Source of the DNA: Pelomonas baiyunensis | Lineage (GTDB): Bacteria; Pseudomonadota; Gammaproteobacteria; Burkholderiales; Burkholderiaceae_C | Length of the DNA stretch: 64,000 bases | Direction of reading: 5' to 3' | Assembly (NCBI RefSeq): GCF_043555935.1 | Contig: NZ_JBIGIB010000003.1 | Span: forward strand, 434,001 to 498,000 | Part shown: piece by piece, positions 8,963 through 17,000 of the stretch | How positions within the stretch are numbered: position 1 is the first letter of the stretch | How the letters are laid out: every line of letters starts with the position of its first letter | Notes under the pieces: generated by a model | Seen by the model: only the letters and a program-made list of their open reading frames with translations | Told to the model about the DNA's origin: nothing | Database searches by the model: none | Program-made: the position numbers and the translations under genes

Positions 8963-9802
8963 ATGAACACCGCCACCCCCATCCGTGCCGTTCTGGCCGA
9001 CGACGAACGCCTGATGCGCGAGCAACTGCGCAGCCGCCTCACCGAGGTGTGGCCCGAGTTGCAGATCGTGGCCGAGGCCAAGAACGGCCTCGAGGCCGTG
9101 GAGCTCACCAAGGAGCACAAGCCCGACCTCGTGTTCCTGGACATCCGCATGCCCGGCCTCACCGGCGTGGAAGCCGCCCGCCAGATCGCCCAGCTGCCGG
9201 GCGACCTGCCGGACGACGACGACTGGGCCGTGCCCGAGATCGTGTTCATCACCGCGTACGACCAGTACGCCGTGGAAGCCTTCGAGCAGGGTGTGGCCGA
9301 CTACGTGCTCAAGCCCGCCGAGCGGGACCGCCTGCAGCTGACCGTGGCCCGCATCAAAAAGCGCCTGGCCCAGCGCGAGGCCCCCACGTCGGACTTCAGC
9401 GACAGCGCGCCCGCGCCGCTGCAGCAGCTGCTGCACAAGCTGGCCGGCCAGATGAACCCGGCCGGTGCCGCGCCGCAGTACCTGCAGTGGATCCAGGCCA
9501 GCGTGGGCCAGGCCATCCAGATGATTCCGGTGGAGGACGTGCTGTTCTTCATCAGCGACGAGAAATACACCCGCGTGCAGACGGCCAAGCTCGAGGCGCT
9601 CATCCGCAAGCCCATCAAGGAGCTGGTGGACGAGCTGGACCCGCAGCTGTTTTGGCAAATCCACCGCTCCACGCTGGTGAACGCCCGGGCCATCGACGGC
9701 ATCACGCGCGACTTCCGCGGCCGCCAGCTCGTGGGCGTGAAGGGCCTGACCGAAAAGCTCGAAGTCAGCCGCAGCTACACGCACCTGTTCAAGGGTATGT
9801 AA
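8963..9802 (+). CDS. LytTR-family response regulator
   Basis: 279 residues. The N-terminal receiver has the acidic pair DDE (residues 12-14 region), the phospho-acceptor Asp60 in FLDIRMPG, Thr in FITAYD and the Lys in YVLKPAERD. After a linker of about 40 residues, residues 165-279 form a LytTR DNA-binding domain (EDVLFFISDEKYTRVQT, then FWQIHRSTLVNARAIDGI and LEVSRSYTHLFKGM). It is the evident partner of the LytS-type kinase upstream. An insertion in the receiver (QLPGDLPDDDDWAVPEI) between beta-3 and beta-4 is longer than usual. Targets cannot be told from the window. Confidence 0.93.
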   Translation: MNTATPIRAVLADDERLMREQLRSRLTEVWPELQIVAEAKNGLEAVELTKEHKPDLVFLDIRMPGLTGVEAARQIAQLPGDLPDDDDWAVPEIVFITAYDQYAVEAFEQGVADYVLKPAERDRLQLTVARIKKRLAQREAPTSDFSDSAPAPLQQLLHKLAGQMNPAGAAPQYLQWIQASVGQAIQMIPVEDVLFFISDEKYTRVQTAKLEALIRKPIKELVDELDPQLFWQIHRSTLVNARAIDGITRDFRGRQLVGVKGLTEKLEVSRSYTHLFKGM

Positions 9803-9888
9803 AGCCGCCGCCGCATGGGGCGTGGTGAGCGGGCCTCAGCGCCCGCGCGGTGCATGATGTGGGGCTTCGTTCGCATCGACTCCGCCCC

Positions 9889-10905
9889 ATGACCCGCCCC
9901 GCCTGGCTGCCTGACAACTTCGTGCTTTCCTTGCTGGGCGTGGTGGGCCTGGCCTTGTTGCTGCCGGTGCAAGGGCAGGGCGTGCCGGTGCTGGATGCGC
10001 TCACGCAGGCGGCGGTGGCGCTGCTGTTCTTCCTGCACGGCAGCAAGCTCTCGCGCCGCGTGGTCTGGGAGGGGCTGCTGCACTGGCGGCTGCATGCGCT
10101 GGTGTTTGCCGCCACGTTTGTGCTGTTCCCGGTGCTGGGCCTGTTGCTGCGGCCCTGGCTGGAGCCGCTGGTGGGGCACACGCTCTACCTGGGCGTGCTG
10201 TTCATCTGCGCGCTGCCGTCCACGGTGCAGTCGTCCATCGCCTTCACGTCAGTGGCGCGCGGCAACGTGGCCGCGGCGCTGTGCAGCGCGTCCACCTCCA
10301 ACATCCTCGGCATGGCCGTCACGCCGCTGCTGATGGCGGCCCTGGCGCAGTGGGCGGGCGGCGCGGCCGATGCCGGCGCGGTGAAGCTGAGCTGGCACAC
10401 CTTCGAGGGCATCGTGTTCACGCTGCTGCTGCCCTTCGTGGCGGGCCAGGTGCTGCAGGGCTGGACGGGCGGCTGGGTGGCCCGCCACAAGGCGTGGATC
10501 CGCATGTCGGACCAGGGCACCATCTTGCTGGTGGTGTACGGCGCGTTCAGCGCGGCCACGGTGCAGGGGCTGTACCGGCAGCTCCCGCCGCTCACGCTGC
10601 TGGCGCTGGTGGGCATCAGCGCGCTGCTGCTGGCCCTCGTCATGCCGCTGCTGACGGTGCTGAGCCGGGTGCTGGGCTTCTCGCGCGAGGACGAGATCGC
10701 CATCGTGTTCTGCGGCTCCAAGAAGACCCTGGCCAGTGGCGTGCCCATGGCCCAGATTCTTTTTGCCGGGCAGGCCGTGGGCCTGCTGGTGCTGCCGCTG
10801 ATGGTGTTCCACCAGCTGCAGCTCATGGTGTGCGCGCCGCTGGCGCGGCACTATGCAGATCGGCCGGCCGACGCGGGGGCGCCGCCGGCCACCCGCTCGA
10901 CCTGA
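9889..10905 (+). CDS. Bile-acid:sodium symporter family (YfeH/SBF-like) transporter
   Basis: 338 residues with about ten membrane helices. The layout and the signature FFLHGSKLSRRVVWEGL, followed by CALPSTVQSSIAFTSVARGN and FCGSKKTLASGVPMAQILF, match the SBF-like family (E. coli YfeH type). Members are predicted sodium-coupled carriers of organic anions; the substrate is unknown. The ATG at 9889 is chosen so that the first helix (FVLSLLGVVGLALLLPV) follows ten polar residues. It stands alone, converging on fpr with four bases between stops. Confidence 0.9.
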   Translation: MTRPAWLPDNFVLSLLGVVGLALLLPVQGQGVPVLDALTQAAVALLFFLHGSKLSRRVVWEGLLHWRLHALVFAATFVLFPVLGLLLRPWLEPLVGHTLYLGVLFICALPSTVQSSIAFTSVARGNVAAALCSASTSNILGMAVTPLLMAALAQWAGGAADAGAVKLSWHTFEGIVFTLLLPFVAGQVLQGWTGGWVARHKAWIRMSDQGTILLVVYGAFSAATVQGLYRQLPPLTLLALVGISALLLALVMPLLTVLSRVLGFSREDEIAIVFCGSKKTLASGVPMAQILFAGQAVGLLVLPLMVFHQLQLMVCAPLARHYADRPADAGAPPATRST

Positions 10906-10909
10906 CGGA

Positions 10910-11686
10910 TCACTGCTCGACGAAAGCGCGTTCGATCACGTAGTCGCCCGGCGTCGTGGTGCTGCCTTCCTTGAAGTTGCGCAGCTCCAGCATCTGCTTC
11001 ATGTCCTTCAGCAGCGCGGGGCTGCCGCACAGCATGATGCGGTCGTTCTCGGGGTTCAGCGGCGGCAGGCCCAGGTCGGCTTGCAGCTTGCCGGTCTGGA
11101 TCAGGTCGGTGATGCGGCCCATGTTCTTGTACGACTCGCGGGTCACCGTCGGGTAGTACAGCAGCTGCTGGCTGGCGTATTCGCCCAGGAACTCGTGCTT
11201 GGGCAGGTCCACGGTGAGGTGGTCGTGGTAGGCCAGCTCGGCCACTTCGCGCACGCCGTGCACGATGATGACCTTCTCAAAGCGCTCGTACGTTTCCGGG
11301 TCGCGCACGATGCTGATGAACGGCGCCAGGCCCGTGCCGCTGCCCAGCAGGTACAGGTTCTTGCCCGGCAGCAGGTAGTCGATCAGCAGCGTGCCCGTGG
11401 GCTTGCGGCCGACGATGATCTTGTCGCCCGGCTTGATGTGCTGCAGCTTGGAGGTCAGCGGGCCGTCCGGCACCTTGATGCTCAGGAACTCCAGGTTCTC
11501 TTCGTAGTTCGCGCTGACGATGGAGTACGCCCGCAGCAGCGGCTTGCCGTTGTCGCCCTTCAGGCCAATCATCGTGAAATGACCGTTGGAAAAACGCAGG
11601 GCCTGGTCACGTGTCGTGGTGAAGCTGAACAGGCGGTCAGTCCAGTGATGGACGGTCAGGACGGTCTCTTCGTTGAAGGCACTCAT
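10910..11686 (-). CDS. fpr: Ferredoxin--NADP+ reductase
   Basis: 258 residues, the usual size of bacterial Fpr. The FAD-binding motif RAYSIVSANYEE and the NADP motif GSGTGLAPFISIVRDPETYERF-like region (cited as its first half GSGTGLAPFIS) are intact, and the protein ends DYVIERAFVEQ, as in subclass I bacterial reductases. It moves electrons between NADPH and ferredoxin or flavodoxin in the cytoplasm and often serves in oxidative-stress defence. The start MSAFNEETV at 11686 is chosen; the upstream codons in frame are not conserved in type. It lies 89 bases downstream of soxR on the same strand, behind a perfect 12-base palindrome, which suggests redox control. Confidence 0.94.
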   Translation of the reverse strand: MSAFNEETVLTVHHWTDRLFSFTTTRDQALRFSNGHFTMIGLKGDNGKPLLRAYSIVSANYEENLEFLSIKVPDGPLTSKLQHIKPGDKIIVGRKPTGTLLIDYLLPGKNLYLLGSGTGLAPFISIVRDPETYERFEKVIIVHGVREVAELAYHDHLTVDLPKHEFLGEYASQQLLYYPTVTRESYKNMGRITDLIQTGKLQADLGLPPLNPENDRIMLCGSPALLKDMKQMLELRNFKEGSTTTPGDYVIERAFVEQ

Positions 11687-11710
11687 GGGCGCTCGCTGAG
11701 GTTCGGGTGA

Positions 11711-11722
11711 CGGGTTAACCCG
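11711..11722. promoter_or_regulatory. Perfect palindrome in the fpr leader
   Basis: CGGGTTAACCCG reads the same on both strands and lies 25-36 bases before the fpr start codon. It could be an operator for a dimeric regulator acting on fpr; no regulator is assigned. Confidence 0.35.
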
Positions 11723-11775
11723 ACATTTTCGCCGGGAATCGAAAGGCGGCTGTCGCCCAAGGTTCAAGCTTCAGG

Positions 11776-12210
11776 TCAACGCTCGGTTTCGATGCGCAGA
11801 AGCCTGGGCCCGGGGCCGGTGGCGCGGGCCTCGTCCTGCGGGTTGTACAGGGCGCACGCCTTCAGCGACAGGCAGCCGCAGCCGATGCAACTCGTCAGCT
11901 GCCCGCGCAGCTTTTGCAGCGCGGCGATGCGTGCGTCCAGCAGCGGTGCCCAGGCGGCCGACAGCCGGGCCCAATCGGCCTTGGTCGGGGTTCGACTGTC
12001 CGGCAGCGTGGCCAGGGCCGCCTTGATCTGCGGCAAGCTCAGGCCCACCGCCTGCGCTGCGCGAATGAACGCCACCCGCCGCAACGCATGCCGCGGGTAC
12101 TGCCGGTGCCCGCCCGCGCTGCGGCTGCCGGCCAGCAGCCCCTCAGCCTCGTAAAACCGCAAGGCGCTGGCCGCCACGCCCGCGCGCCGAGCCAGCTGGC
12201 CGATCGTCAT
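11776..12210 (-). CDS. soxR: Redox-sensitive transcriptional activator SoxR
   Basis: 144 residues from the ATG at 12210; an in-frame ATG at 12252 would add 14 residues and cannot be excluded, since E. coli SoxR also has a short N-terminal extension. A MerR-type helix-turn-helix opens the protein (IGQLARRAGVAASALRFYEAEGL), followed by the dimer helix and the four-cysteine [2Fe-2S] site CIGCGCLSLKAC (Cys108, 111, 113, 119), which has exactly the spacing of SoxR. SoxR is activated when redox-cycling compounds oxidise the cluster. The shorter start leaves a SoxR-box-like site (12226-12243) outside the gene, between it and a divergent monooxygenase gene; fpr lies downstream on the same strand. Confidence 0.93.
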   Translation of the reverse strand: MTIGQLARRAGVAASALRFYEAEGLLAGSRSAGGHRQYPRHALRRVAFIRAAQAVGLSLPQIKAALATLPDSRTPTKADWARLSAAWAPLLDARIAALQKLRGQLTSCIGCGCLSLKACALYNPQDEARATGPGPRLLRIETER

Positions 12211-12225
12211 CGGGGCAGCGCTTGA

Positions 12226-12243
12226 CTTCAAGTTCACTTCAAC
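12226..12243. promoter_or_regulatory. SoxR-box-like operator between soxR and the monooxygenase gene
   Basis: The 18 bases CTTCAAGTTCACTTCAAC match 13 of 18 positions of the enterobacterial SoxR-box consensus CCTCAAGTTAACTTGAGG, including the full left half TCAAGTT and the central ACTT. It lies 24 bases upstream of the divergent monooxygenase start and 16 bases upstream of the shorter soxR start. Confidence 0.6.
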
Positions 12244-12266
12244 TTCGACCATGGCGCCATGTTCCC

Positions 12267-13322
12267 ATGAACGGACTCGCCATGCACCTGAACACTGCCA
12301 CGCCAGACGCCCCCCGCGGCATTCCGCACGCCCCTTACCGGTTGGCCACCCCAGCCACCCGGCCCCAACTGCACCGCCTGCTGGACGCCGGCCAAGCCTG
12401 GTCGGCCACCTACGGCGGCCGCATGAGCAACCACCTGCCCATGGCGCAGCAGGCCCTGCTGGAACTGGGCGCCTCGGCCGAGCAACTGCAAGCCTTCACC
12501 GAGGCCCACGAGACCGTGCTGGAACCCCGGGCCGCCGAGCCGCCGGCGCGCATCGTGCTCGCGCGCGACCTGGGCCGCCCGGCCAGCGATGCCGCCTGGC
12601 GCGCGCACTTCACCGCACGCATGGCCGTGGCCGGCACGCCCACAGCACTGCGTGAAGCCCTGGCCCTGCTGCTGCCCGGCGCGGGCACCATCGCCTTTCA
12701 TGGCCTGATCCGCACCGGCCACGCCGTGCTGGCCGGGCACGACGCCGAACTGGCCGCCGGCCTGGCGCACTGGGCCTCGCACTTCATGCCCCTGCCGGTG
12801 CTGCCGGCCGAGGAGCCGCTGCCTTGGCCTGACGCGCTGCAGGCCTTGCAGCAACTGCCCCGCCCGGCAGACGTGACCGGCCGCTTCATCGCCTGCCGCA
12901 TGGAGGCCTGGGGTGCTGTGCCGGGCTTTGCGGCGGCTGCGGCGCGCCTGCCTGCCGGGCCTGACGCCTTGCGTGACCTGGCCCTGCTGGCGGCGCGCAC
13001 CTACGCGGCCACCGGCAACTTCACGGTGCTGCACCTGCTCACCGCCTGCCATGCGCTCGCCGTGCTGGAGCCCTGGTGGCCCACGCCCGCCTTGGCGCCT
13101 GGTTTTGTGGTGGCCGCTGCGGCCGGTCTGCTGGCCAGCGGCGCCACGCCCGCCCTGGTGCTGGATACGCCGCCCACCCGCCCCTGGCCCACCCTCATCT
13201 CGGCCGCCTGCGCGCAGCACGATGCCCACGTCATCAAGCTCACCCACGCCGCCTGGCGCCTGGGCCGCCGCTGGCCCGACCCCGCCTGGCGCCGGGCCGT
13301 GGAGCGAGCCATTCCAGTTTGA
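12267..13322 (+). CDS. Questin-oxidase-like (AflY-type) monooxygenase
   Basis: 351 residues. The motif YGGRMSNHLPMAQQALLELG near residue 55, with AFHGLIRTGHAVLAG and GNFTVLHLLTACHAL further on, is the signature of the questin oxidase-like family (PF14027, founded on fungal GedK and AflY, which carry out Baeyer-Villiger-type ring opening of anthraquinones). The conserved histidines SNHLP, AFHGLIRTGH, WASHF and LHLLTACH are all present. No signal peptide is seen; it should be cytoplasmic. It is divergent from soxR across a SoxR-box-like site, so it may be induced by quinones or other redox-cyclers and act on them. In-frame ATG codons at 12267 and 12282 are both possible starts. Confidence 0.8.
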   Translation: MNGLAMHLNTATPDAPRGIPHAPYRLATPATRPQLHRLLDAGQAWSATYGGRMSNHLPMAQQALLELGASAEQLQAFTEAHETVLEPRAAEPPARIVLARDLGRPASDAAWRAHFTARMAVAGTPTALREALALLLPGAGTIAFHGLIRTGHAVLAGHDAELAAGLAHWASHFMPLPVLPAEEPLPWPDALQALQQLPRPADVTGRFIACRMEAWGAVPGFAAAAARLPAGPDALRDLALLAARTYAATGNFTVLHLLTACHALAVLEPWWPTPALAPGFVVAAAAGLLASGATPALVLDTPPTRPWPTLISAACAQHDAHVIKLTHAAWRLGRRWPDPAWRRAVERAIPV

Positions 13323-13363
13323 TGGAGAAGTTGTCCATAAAACCGGAAATTCCAGTAAGCTGG
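13311..13363. repeat. Direct repeat with embedded palindrome before the XRE-cupin gene
   Basis: ATTCCAGTTTGATGG (13311-13325) and ATTCCAGTAAGCTGG (13349-13363) share ATTCCAGT and a terminal TGG 38 bases apart. GGAAATTCC at 13345-13353 overlaps the second copy and is an inverted repeat. The pair precedes the ATG of an XRE-cupin regulator by six bases and may be its autoregulatory site. Confidence 0.35.
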
Positions 13364-13368
13364 CGCCC

Positions 13369-13935
13369 ATGGACCTCACCGAACGCATCGGCCGGCGCCT
13401 GCACGCGCTGCGCACCCAGGCCGGCCTGTCGCTGGACGCCCTCGCCCACAAAAGTGGCGTCAGCCGCTCCAACATCTCGCTGATCGAGCGCGGCCAAAGC
13501 AGCCCCACCGCCGTGGTGCTGGACAAGCTCTCGTCAGCGCTGGGCGTCAGCGTGGCCACGCTGTTTGAAGCCGGTGAAAGTGCGGCGCCGCCGTCGCCCC
13601 TGGCCCGCGTGGCCGATCAACCCGTGTGGAGCGACCCGGCCTCCGGCTACCGGCGCCGCAACGTGTCGCCCCCGGGCGTGTCGCCACTGCAACTCGTGGA
13701 TGTGATCTTTCCGCCAGGGCAGCGCGTGCAGTTTGAAACCTCCGCCCGCGATGCCGACATCCACCAACTCGTCTGGATGATCGACGGCAGCATGGACATC
13801 ACCCACGGCACCACCCAGTGGCAACTCGCCGCCGGTGACTGCCTGGCCGTGCGGCTGGACGCGCCCATCACCTTCCACAACCCCGGCCCCCGCGCCGCCC
13901 GCTACGCCGTGGCCCTGACCGGAGCCCGCGCATGA
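13369..13935 (+). CDS. XRE-family regulator with C-terminal cupin domain
   Basis: 188 residues. Residues 5-62 form an XRE helix-turn-helix (IGRRLHALRTQAGLSLDALA, then GVSRSNISLIERGQSSPT and LSSALGVSVATLF). Residues 105-188 form a small cupin barrel (VDVIFPPGQRVQFET, HQLVWMIDGSMDIT, LAAGDCLAVRLDAPITFHN). Such proteins sense a small ligand through the cupin and repress metabolic genes. The stop overlaps the start of the acetyltransferase gene (ATGA), so the pair is one transcript and the acetyltransferase is the likely target or partner. A direct repeat just upstream suggests autoregulation. Confidence 0.9.
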   Translation: MDLTERIGRRLHALRTQAGLSLDALAHKSGVSRSNISLIERGQSSPTAVVLDKLSSALGVSVATLFEAGESAAPPSPLARVADQPVWSDPASGYRRRNVSPPGVSPLQLVDVIFPPGQRVQFETSARDADIHQLVWMIDGSMDITHGTTQWQLAAGDCLAVRLDAPITFHNPGPRAARYAVALTGARA

Positions 13936-14450
13936 CAGCCATCCGAGAACTCAACGGCGCCGAGGCCCTGGCCCGCGTGCCCGAACTGGCCGAGGTGCTG
14001 CGCGATTGCGTGGAGGGCGGCGCCTCGGTCGGCTTCATGCTGCCATTGGCCGAGGGGCGGCCGGAGGCCTTCTGGCGCAAGGTCGCGGCCGGCGTGGCCG
14101 CTGGTGAGCGCCACCTGTTCGTGGCGGAAGATGCCGCCGGCCGCCTCTGCGGCACGCTGTCCCTCGTCATCGACCTGCCGGACAACCAGCCCCACCGGGC
14201 CGATGTGTCCAAGATGCTCGTCCACCGCCGCGCCCGCCGCCAGGGCGTGGCCGAGCGGCTGCTGCGCGCGCTGGAGGTCAAGGCGCGTGAACTGGGCAAA
14301 ACGACGTTGGTGCTGGACACCGTGACCGGCAGCGACGCGTCACGGCTCTACGAGCGGCTGGGGTGGCAGCGCGCCGGCGACATTCCGACCTACGCGCTGA
14401 TGCCGGACGGCGAGCCGTGTTCGACGACGTATTACTTCAGGCTGTTGTGA
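13932..14450 (+). CDS. GNAT family N-acetyltransferase
   Basis: 172 residues with one GNAT domain: HLFVAEDAAGRLCGTLSLV forms strands 2-4, the acetyl-CoA loop is VHRRARRQGVAERLLRALE (the RRQGVA form of the R/Q-x-x-G-x-A motif), and GSDASRLYERLGWQRAG is the usual C-terminal helix-strand. It should transfer an acetyl group from CoA to an amine on a small molecule or protein. It is translationally coupled to the XRE-cupin regulator before it; such pairs often handle an antibiotic-like amine or an amino acid analogue, but the substrate is unknown. Confidence 0.88.
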   Translation: MTAIRELNGAEALARVPELAEVLRDCVEGGASVGFMLPLAEGRPEAFWRKVAAGVAAGERHLFVAEDAAGRLCGTLSLVIDLPDNQPHRADVSKMLVHRRARRQGVAERLLRALEVKARELGKTTLVLDTVTGSDASRLYERLGWQRAGDIPTYALMPDGEPCSTTYYFRLL

Positions 14451-14456
14451 GAGACG

Positions 14457-14678
14457 ATGGGGGCCATGAAACCGGCGGGGTCATCGCGCTGGCACGCACT
14501 GGCAATCTTTTGGGTCGCAGTGTTGGCCTTTGCTGCCTTATTCGCCTGGTGGACCGGGATGTCCTTTTGGATTTCCGGCCTGATCTGGGTGGCGGCGATC
14601 GCAGTCAACGGCTTCGTTGCAGCCGTTGAAGACGGTGATTTCAGGCGCGACAAGACGCCGGACACCTCGGACGACTGA
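14457..14678 (+). CDS. Small two-helix membrane protein
   Basis: 73 residues from the ATG at 14457 (70 from ATG 14466). Two helices, WHALAIFWVAVLAFAALFAWW and SFWISGLIWVAAIAVNGFVAAV, are followed by a short acidic tail (EDGDFRRDKTPDTSDD). It begins six bases after the acetyltransferase stop, so it may belong to the same transcript. No family is recognised. Its codon use resembles the neighbours, which argues for a real gene. Confidence 0.6.
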   Translation: MGAMKPAGSSRWHALAIFWVAVLAFAALFAWWTGMSFWISGLIWVAAIAVNGFVAAVEDGDFRRDKTPDTSDD

Positions 14679-14690
14679 CCCTCTGCGGAT

Positions 14691-17000
14691 CTACCGAAAC
14701 CCAATCCCCCGCCGCTCCCGCACCTCCGGCTTGGCCCGGTGCTCGCTCTCCAGCTGCGCCAGGAACTCATCCGGCGTGAAGGCTTCGCCCAGGATCTCGA
14801 CCTGGTGACGCACGGCGGCGAAGTCGCCGTGGCTCAGGCAGTCCATGGCGGCCAGGCGTGAGCGCTGTTCGTCGGTCGGCACCGCGCCGGCCTCGCGTTC
14901 GAACATCGCGATGCGCTGCTCAGGCTTGAGCGCCTTGAAGCGGATCTTGAAGGCGAAGCGGCGCAGGGCGGCTTCGTCCAGGTCGTCGAAGAGGTTGGTG
15001 GTGCAGATGAACAGGCCGTTGAAGCGCTCCATGCCGGCCAGCATTTCGTTCACCTCGCTCACCTCGTAGTTCCGCTCGGCGTGCTTGCGGCTGCGCAGGA
15101 AGCTGTCGGCCTCGTCCAGCAGCAGCACGGCGCCTTCGGTTTGCGCGGCCTCGAACATCTTGGCCATGTTCTGCTCGGTCTCGCCGACGAACTTGCTGGC
15201 GATGTCGCTGGCGCGCTTGACCATCAGCGGCCGGCCCAGCGCTTGGGCGATGTGCTCGGCCAGCGCGGTCTTGCCGGTGCCGGGCGGGCCGTAGAAGCAC
15301 AGCTGCCCGCGGCCGGTGCGGCGCAGGGCCTCGACGATGCGCGGAATCTCGAACCGGCTTTCGCAGTTCAGCAGGTCCAGCGTGTACTGGGTGACGCAGG
15401 GGCGGGCGAGGCTGGCGCCGTCGTCGCGGCCCAGGGCTTTGTCGGCGTTCAGCAGCTGGCGCTCGATCAGCTTTTCGGCGTCGGCCGGGTCGCCGGCCAG
15501 TTGGGCGAAGCGCACGGCGGTGCGGATCTGCGCGGGCGTCAGGCCCGGGCGCTCGGCCAGCTTGGCCACGAAGGCGTCGCTCACCGGCACATCGCCCAGC
15601 GCGCGCGACACCAGTCCGTGGCGCGCACCCGGCGGGGGCGACTTGAGTTCCAGGTGGTACTGGAAGCGCCGGCGGAAGGCGGGGTCGATCTGCTCGATGC
15701 GGTTGGTGACCCAGATCACCGGCACCGGGTTGGTTTCCAGGATCTGGTTCACCCAGGCCTTGCCGCTGACGGAGTTGCTCAAGCCGCCTTCGGCGCTGGC
15801 GTCCAGCCGGTTCAGCAGCGAGGCGGTGTCGCTGGACAGGGGCGGGAACACGTCTTCCACCTCGTCGAACAGCAGGGCCACGTTGGCGCTGGCTTTGAGG
15901 AACACCTGGCTGATCTGCAGCGAGCGGTAGCGGTCGCGCCCCGACAGGGAGTTGCCGTCGCGGTCGGCGTATTCCACCTCGTACAGGTCCAGCCCGGCGG
16001 CGGCGGCGGCCACCTTGGCCAGCTCGGTTTTGCCGGTGCCGGGCGGGCCGTAGAGCAGCACGTTCACGCCGGTGGCGTGGGTGGCCACCGCGCGGCGCAG
16101 CAGGCCTTGCAGCAGGCCCAGGTCGTCGCTGGCGAATTGGAAGTCCGAGGTGCTGAGGGTGCTGGGCGTGGCGGGCCGCGTGAACACGGCCATCAGGTCG
16201 TGCGGGCCCTGGTACTCGCGCATCAGCACCGGGGGCAGCTGGTCGCTGACCTTCATCAGGTCGGCCAGGTCGGTGATGTTGTGCTCGGAGATCAGGTTCT
16301 CCACCATGCCGATGCGTTCCAGCCGCGAGCCGGCGCGCAGCGCCTCGGCCACTTCGCGCTCGTCCACCCCGGCCACGGCGGCAATCGCTGCGAAGGCTTC
16401 CTGCGCGGTGTTCACCTTGAACTCCACCAGCGCACCGCGCAGTTCGCGCTGGTAGCGCGCCAGCGTGCCGTACAGCAGGATGGCGCGCTCGGCCGGATTC
16501 AGCTGCAGCAGCTGGCCCAGCGCGTCGATGTTTTTCTCCACCAGCGTGGACTCGCGCTTGAGCTGGCGGTCCAGGTGCTCGCAGGTGGTGGCCAGCAGGG
16601 CCATCATGTCCTTGGGCGCGTCCTTGACGTATTCGTCCAGGTAGAAGAACACGGTGGCTTCCGAGAACGGGCCGCTCCACTGGCCGAAGCGGGCCAGGAA
16701 GGCTTCGTCACTCAGCGCCTCATGGCCGCGCCACAGCTCGTTGCCGGCGCAGCGTTGCGTCAGGTAGGCGCGCAGGCGCTGCAGCACGCGGGCGGGCCAC
16801 ACCAGGTGGCGGCCGGTGAAGGAGAGCAGGCCGTTGAAATCGCGCCGCAGGTTGAACCGGCCGGCGTGCTTGACGGTCAGCGTCAGCACGAACTGCGAGC
16901 ACATCCGGTCCAGCACCGGGGCACTGTCCAGCCCGGGCGAGGGCAGCACGCGCGCGGCGGACGCCCGGGGGGCTGTCTCTGCGGCAATTCGCTTCACCAT
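14691..17000 (-). CDS. Large ATPase with two AAA domains
   Basis: 769 residues. The ATG at 17000 follows AAGGAG and gives a start just before a non-repetitive N-terminal region of about 290 residues that I cannot assign (it contains FNGLLSFTGRHLVW, typical helical text, no membrane helix). Two AAA modules follow. The first has Walker A GPPGTGKT at 318-325, Walker B ALLFDEVEDVF near 380 and an arginine-finger-like AFRRRFQ. The second has Walker A at 571-578, Walker B LLLDEADSF near 626 and ALRRFAFKI. The order resembles Cdc48/ClpB-like unfoldases only in general plan; the second module is close to the katanin/spastin-type or plasmid-type AAA proteins. Likely a hexameric remodelling ATPase in the cytoplasm; client unknown. 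No operon partner. Confidence 0.85.
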   Translation of the reverse strand: MVKRIAAETAPRASAARVLPSPGLDSAPVLDRMCSQFVLTLTVKHAGRFNLRRDFNGLLSFTGRHLVWPARVLQRLRAYLTQRCAGNELWRGHEALSDEAFLARFGQWSGPFSEATVFFYLDEYVKDAPKDMMALLATTCEHLDRQLKRESTLVEKNIDALGQLLQLNPAERAILLYGTLARYQRELRGALVEFKVNTAQEAFAAIAAVAGVDEREVAEALRAGSRLERIGMVENLISEHNITDLADLMKVSDQLPPVLMREYQGPHDLMAVFTRPATPSTLSTSDFQFASDDLGLLQGLLRRAVATHATGVNVLLYGPPGTGKTELAKVAAAAAGLDLYEVEYADRDGNSLSGRDRYRSLQISQVFLKASANVALLFDEVEDVFPPLSSDTASLLNRLDASAEGGLSNSVSGKAWVNQILETNPVPVIWVTNRIEQIDPAFRRRFQYHLELKSPPPGARHGLVSRALGDVPVSDAFVAKLAERPGLTPAQIRTAVRFAQLAGDPADAEKLIERQLLNADKALGRDDGASLARPCVTQYTLDLLNCESRFEIPRIVEALRRTGRGQLCFYGPPGTGKTALAEHIAQALGRPLMVKRASDIASKFVGETEQNMAKMFEAAQTEGAVLLLDEADSFLRSRKHAERNYEVSEVNEMLAGMERFNGLFICTTNLFDDLDEAALRRFAFKIRFKALKPEQRIAMFEREAGAVPTDEQRSRLAAMDCLSHGDFAAVRHQVEILGEAFTPDEFLAQLESEHRAKPEVRERRGIGFR

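Noticed and set aside
12222..12252. Sigma-70 promoter TTGACT with a -10 box for the monooxygenase
   Set aside because: TTGACT is present but no convincing -10 box lies at 17-19 bases; only the SoxR-like box is kept.
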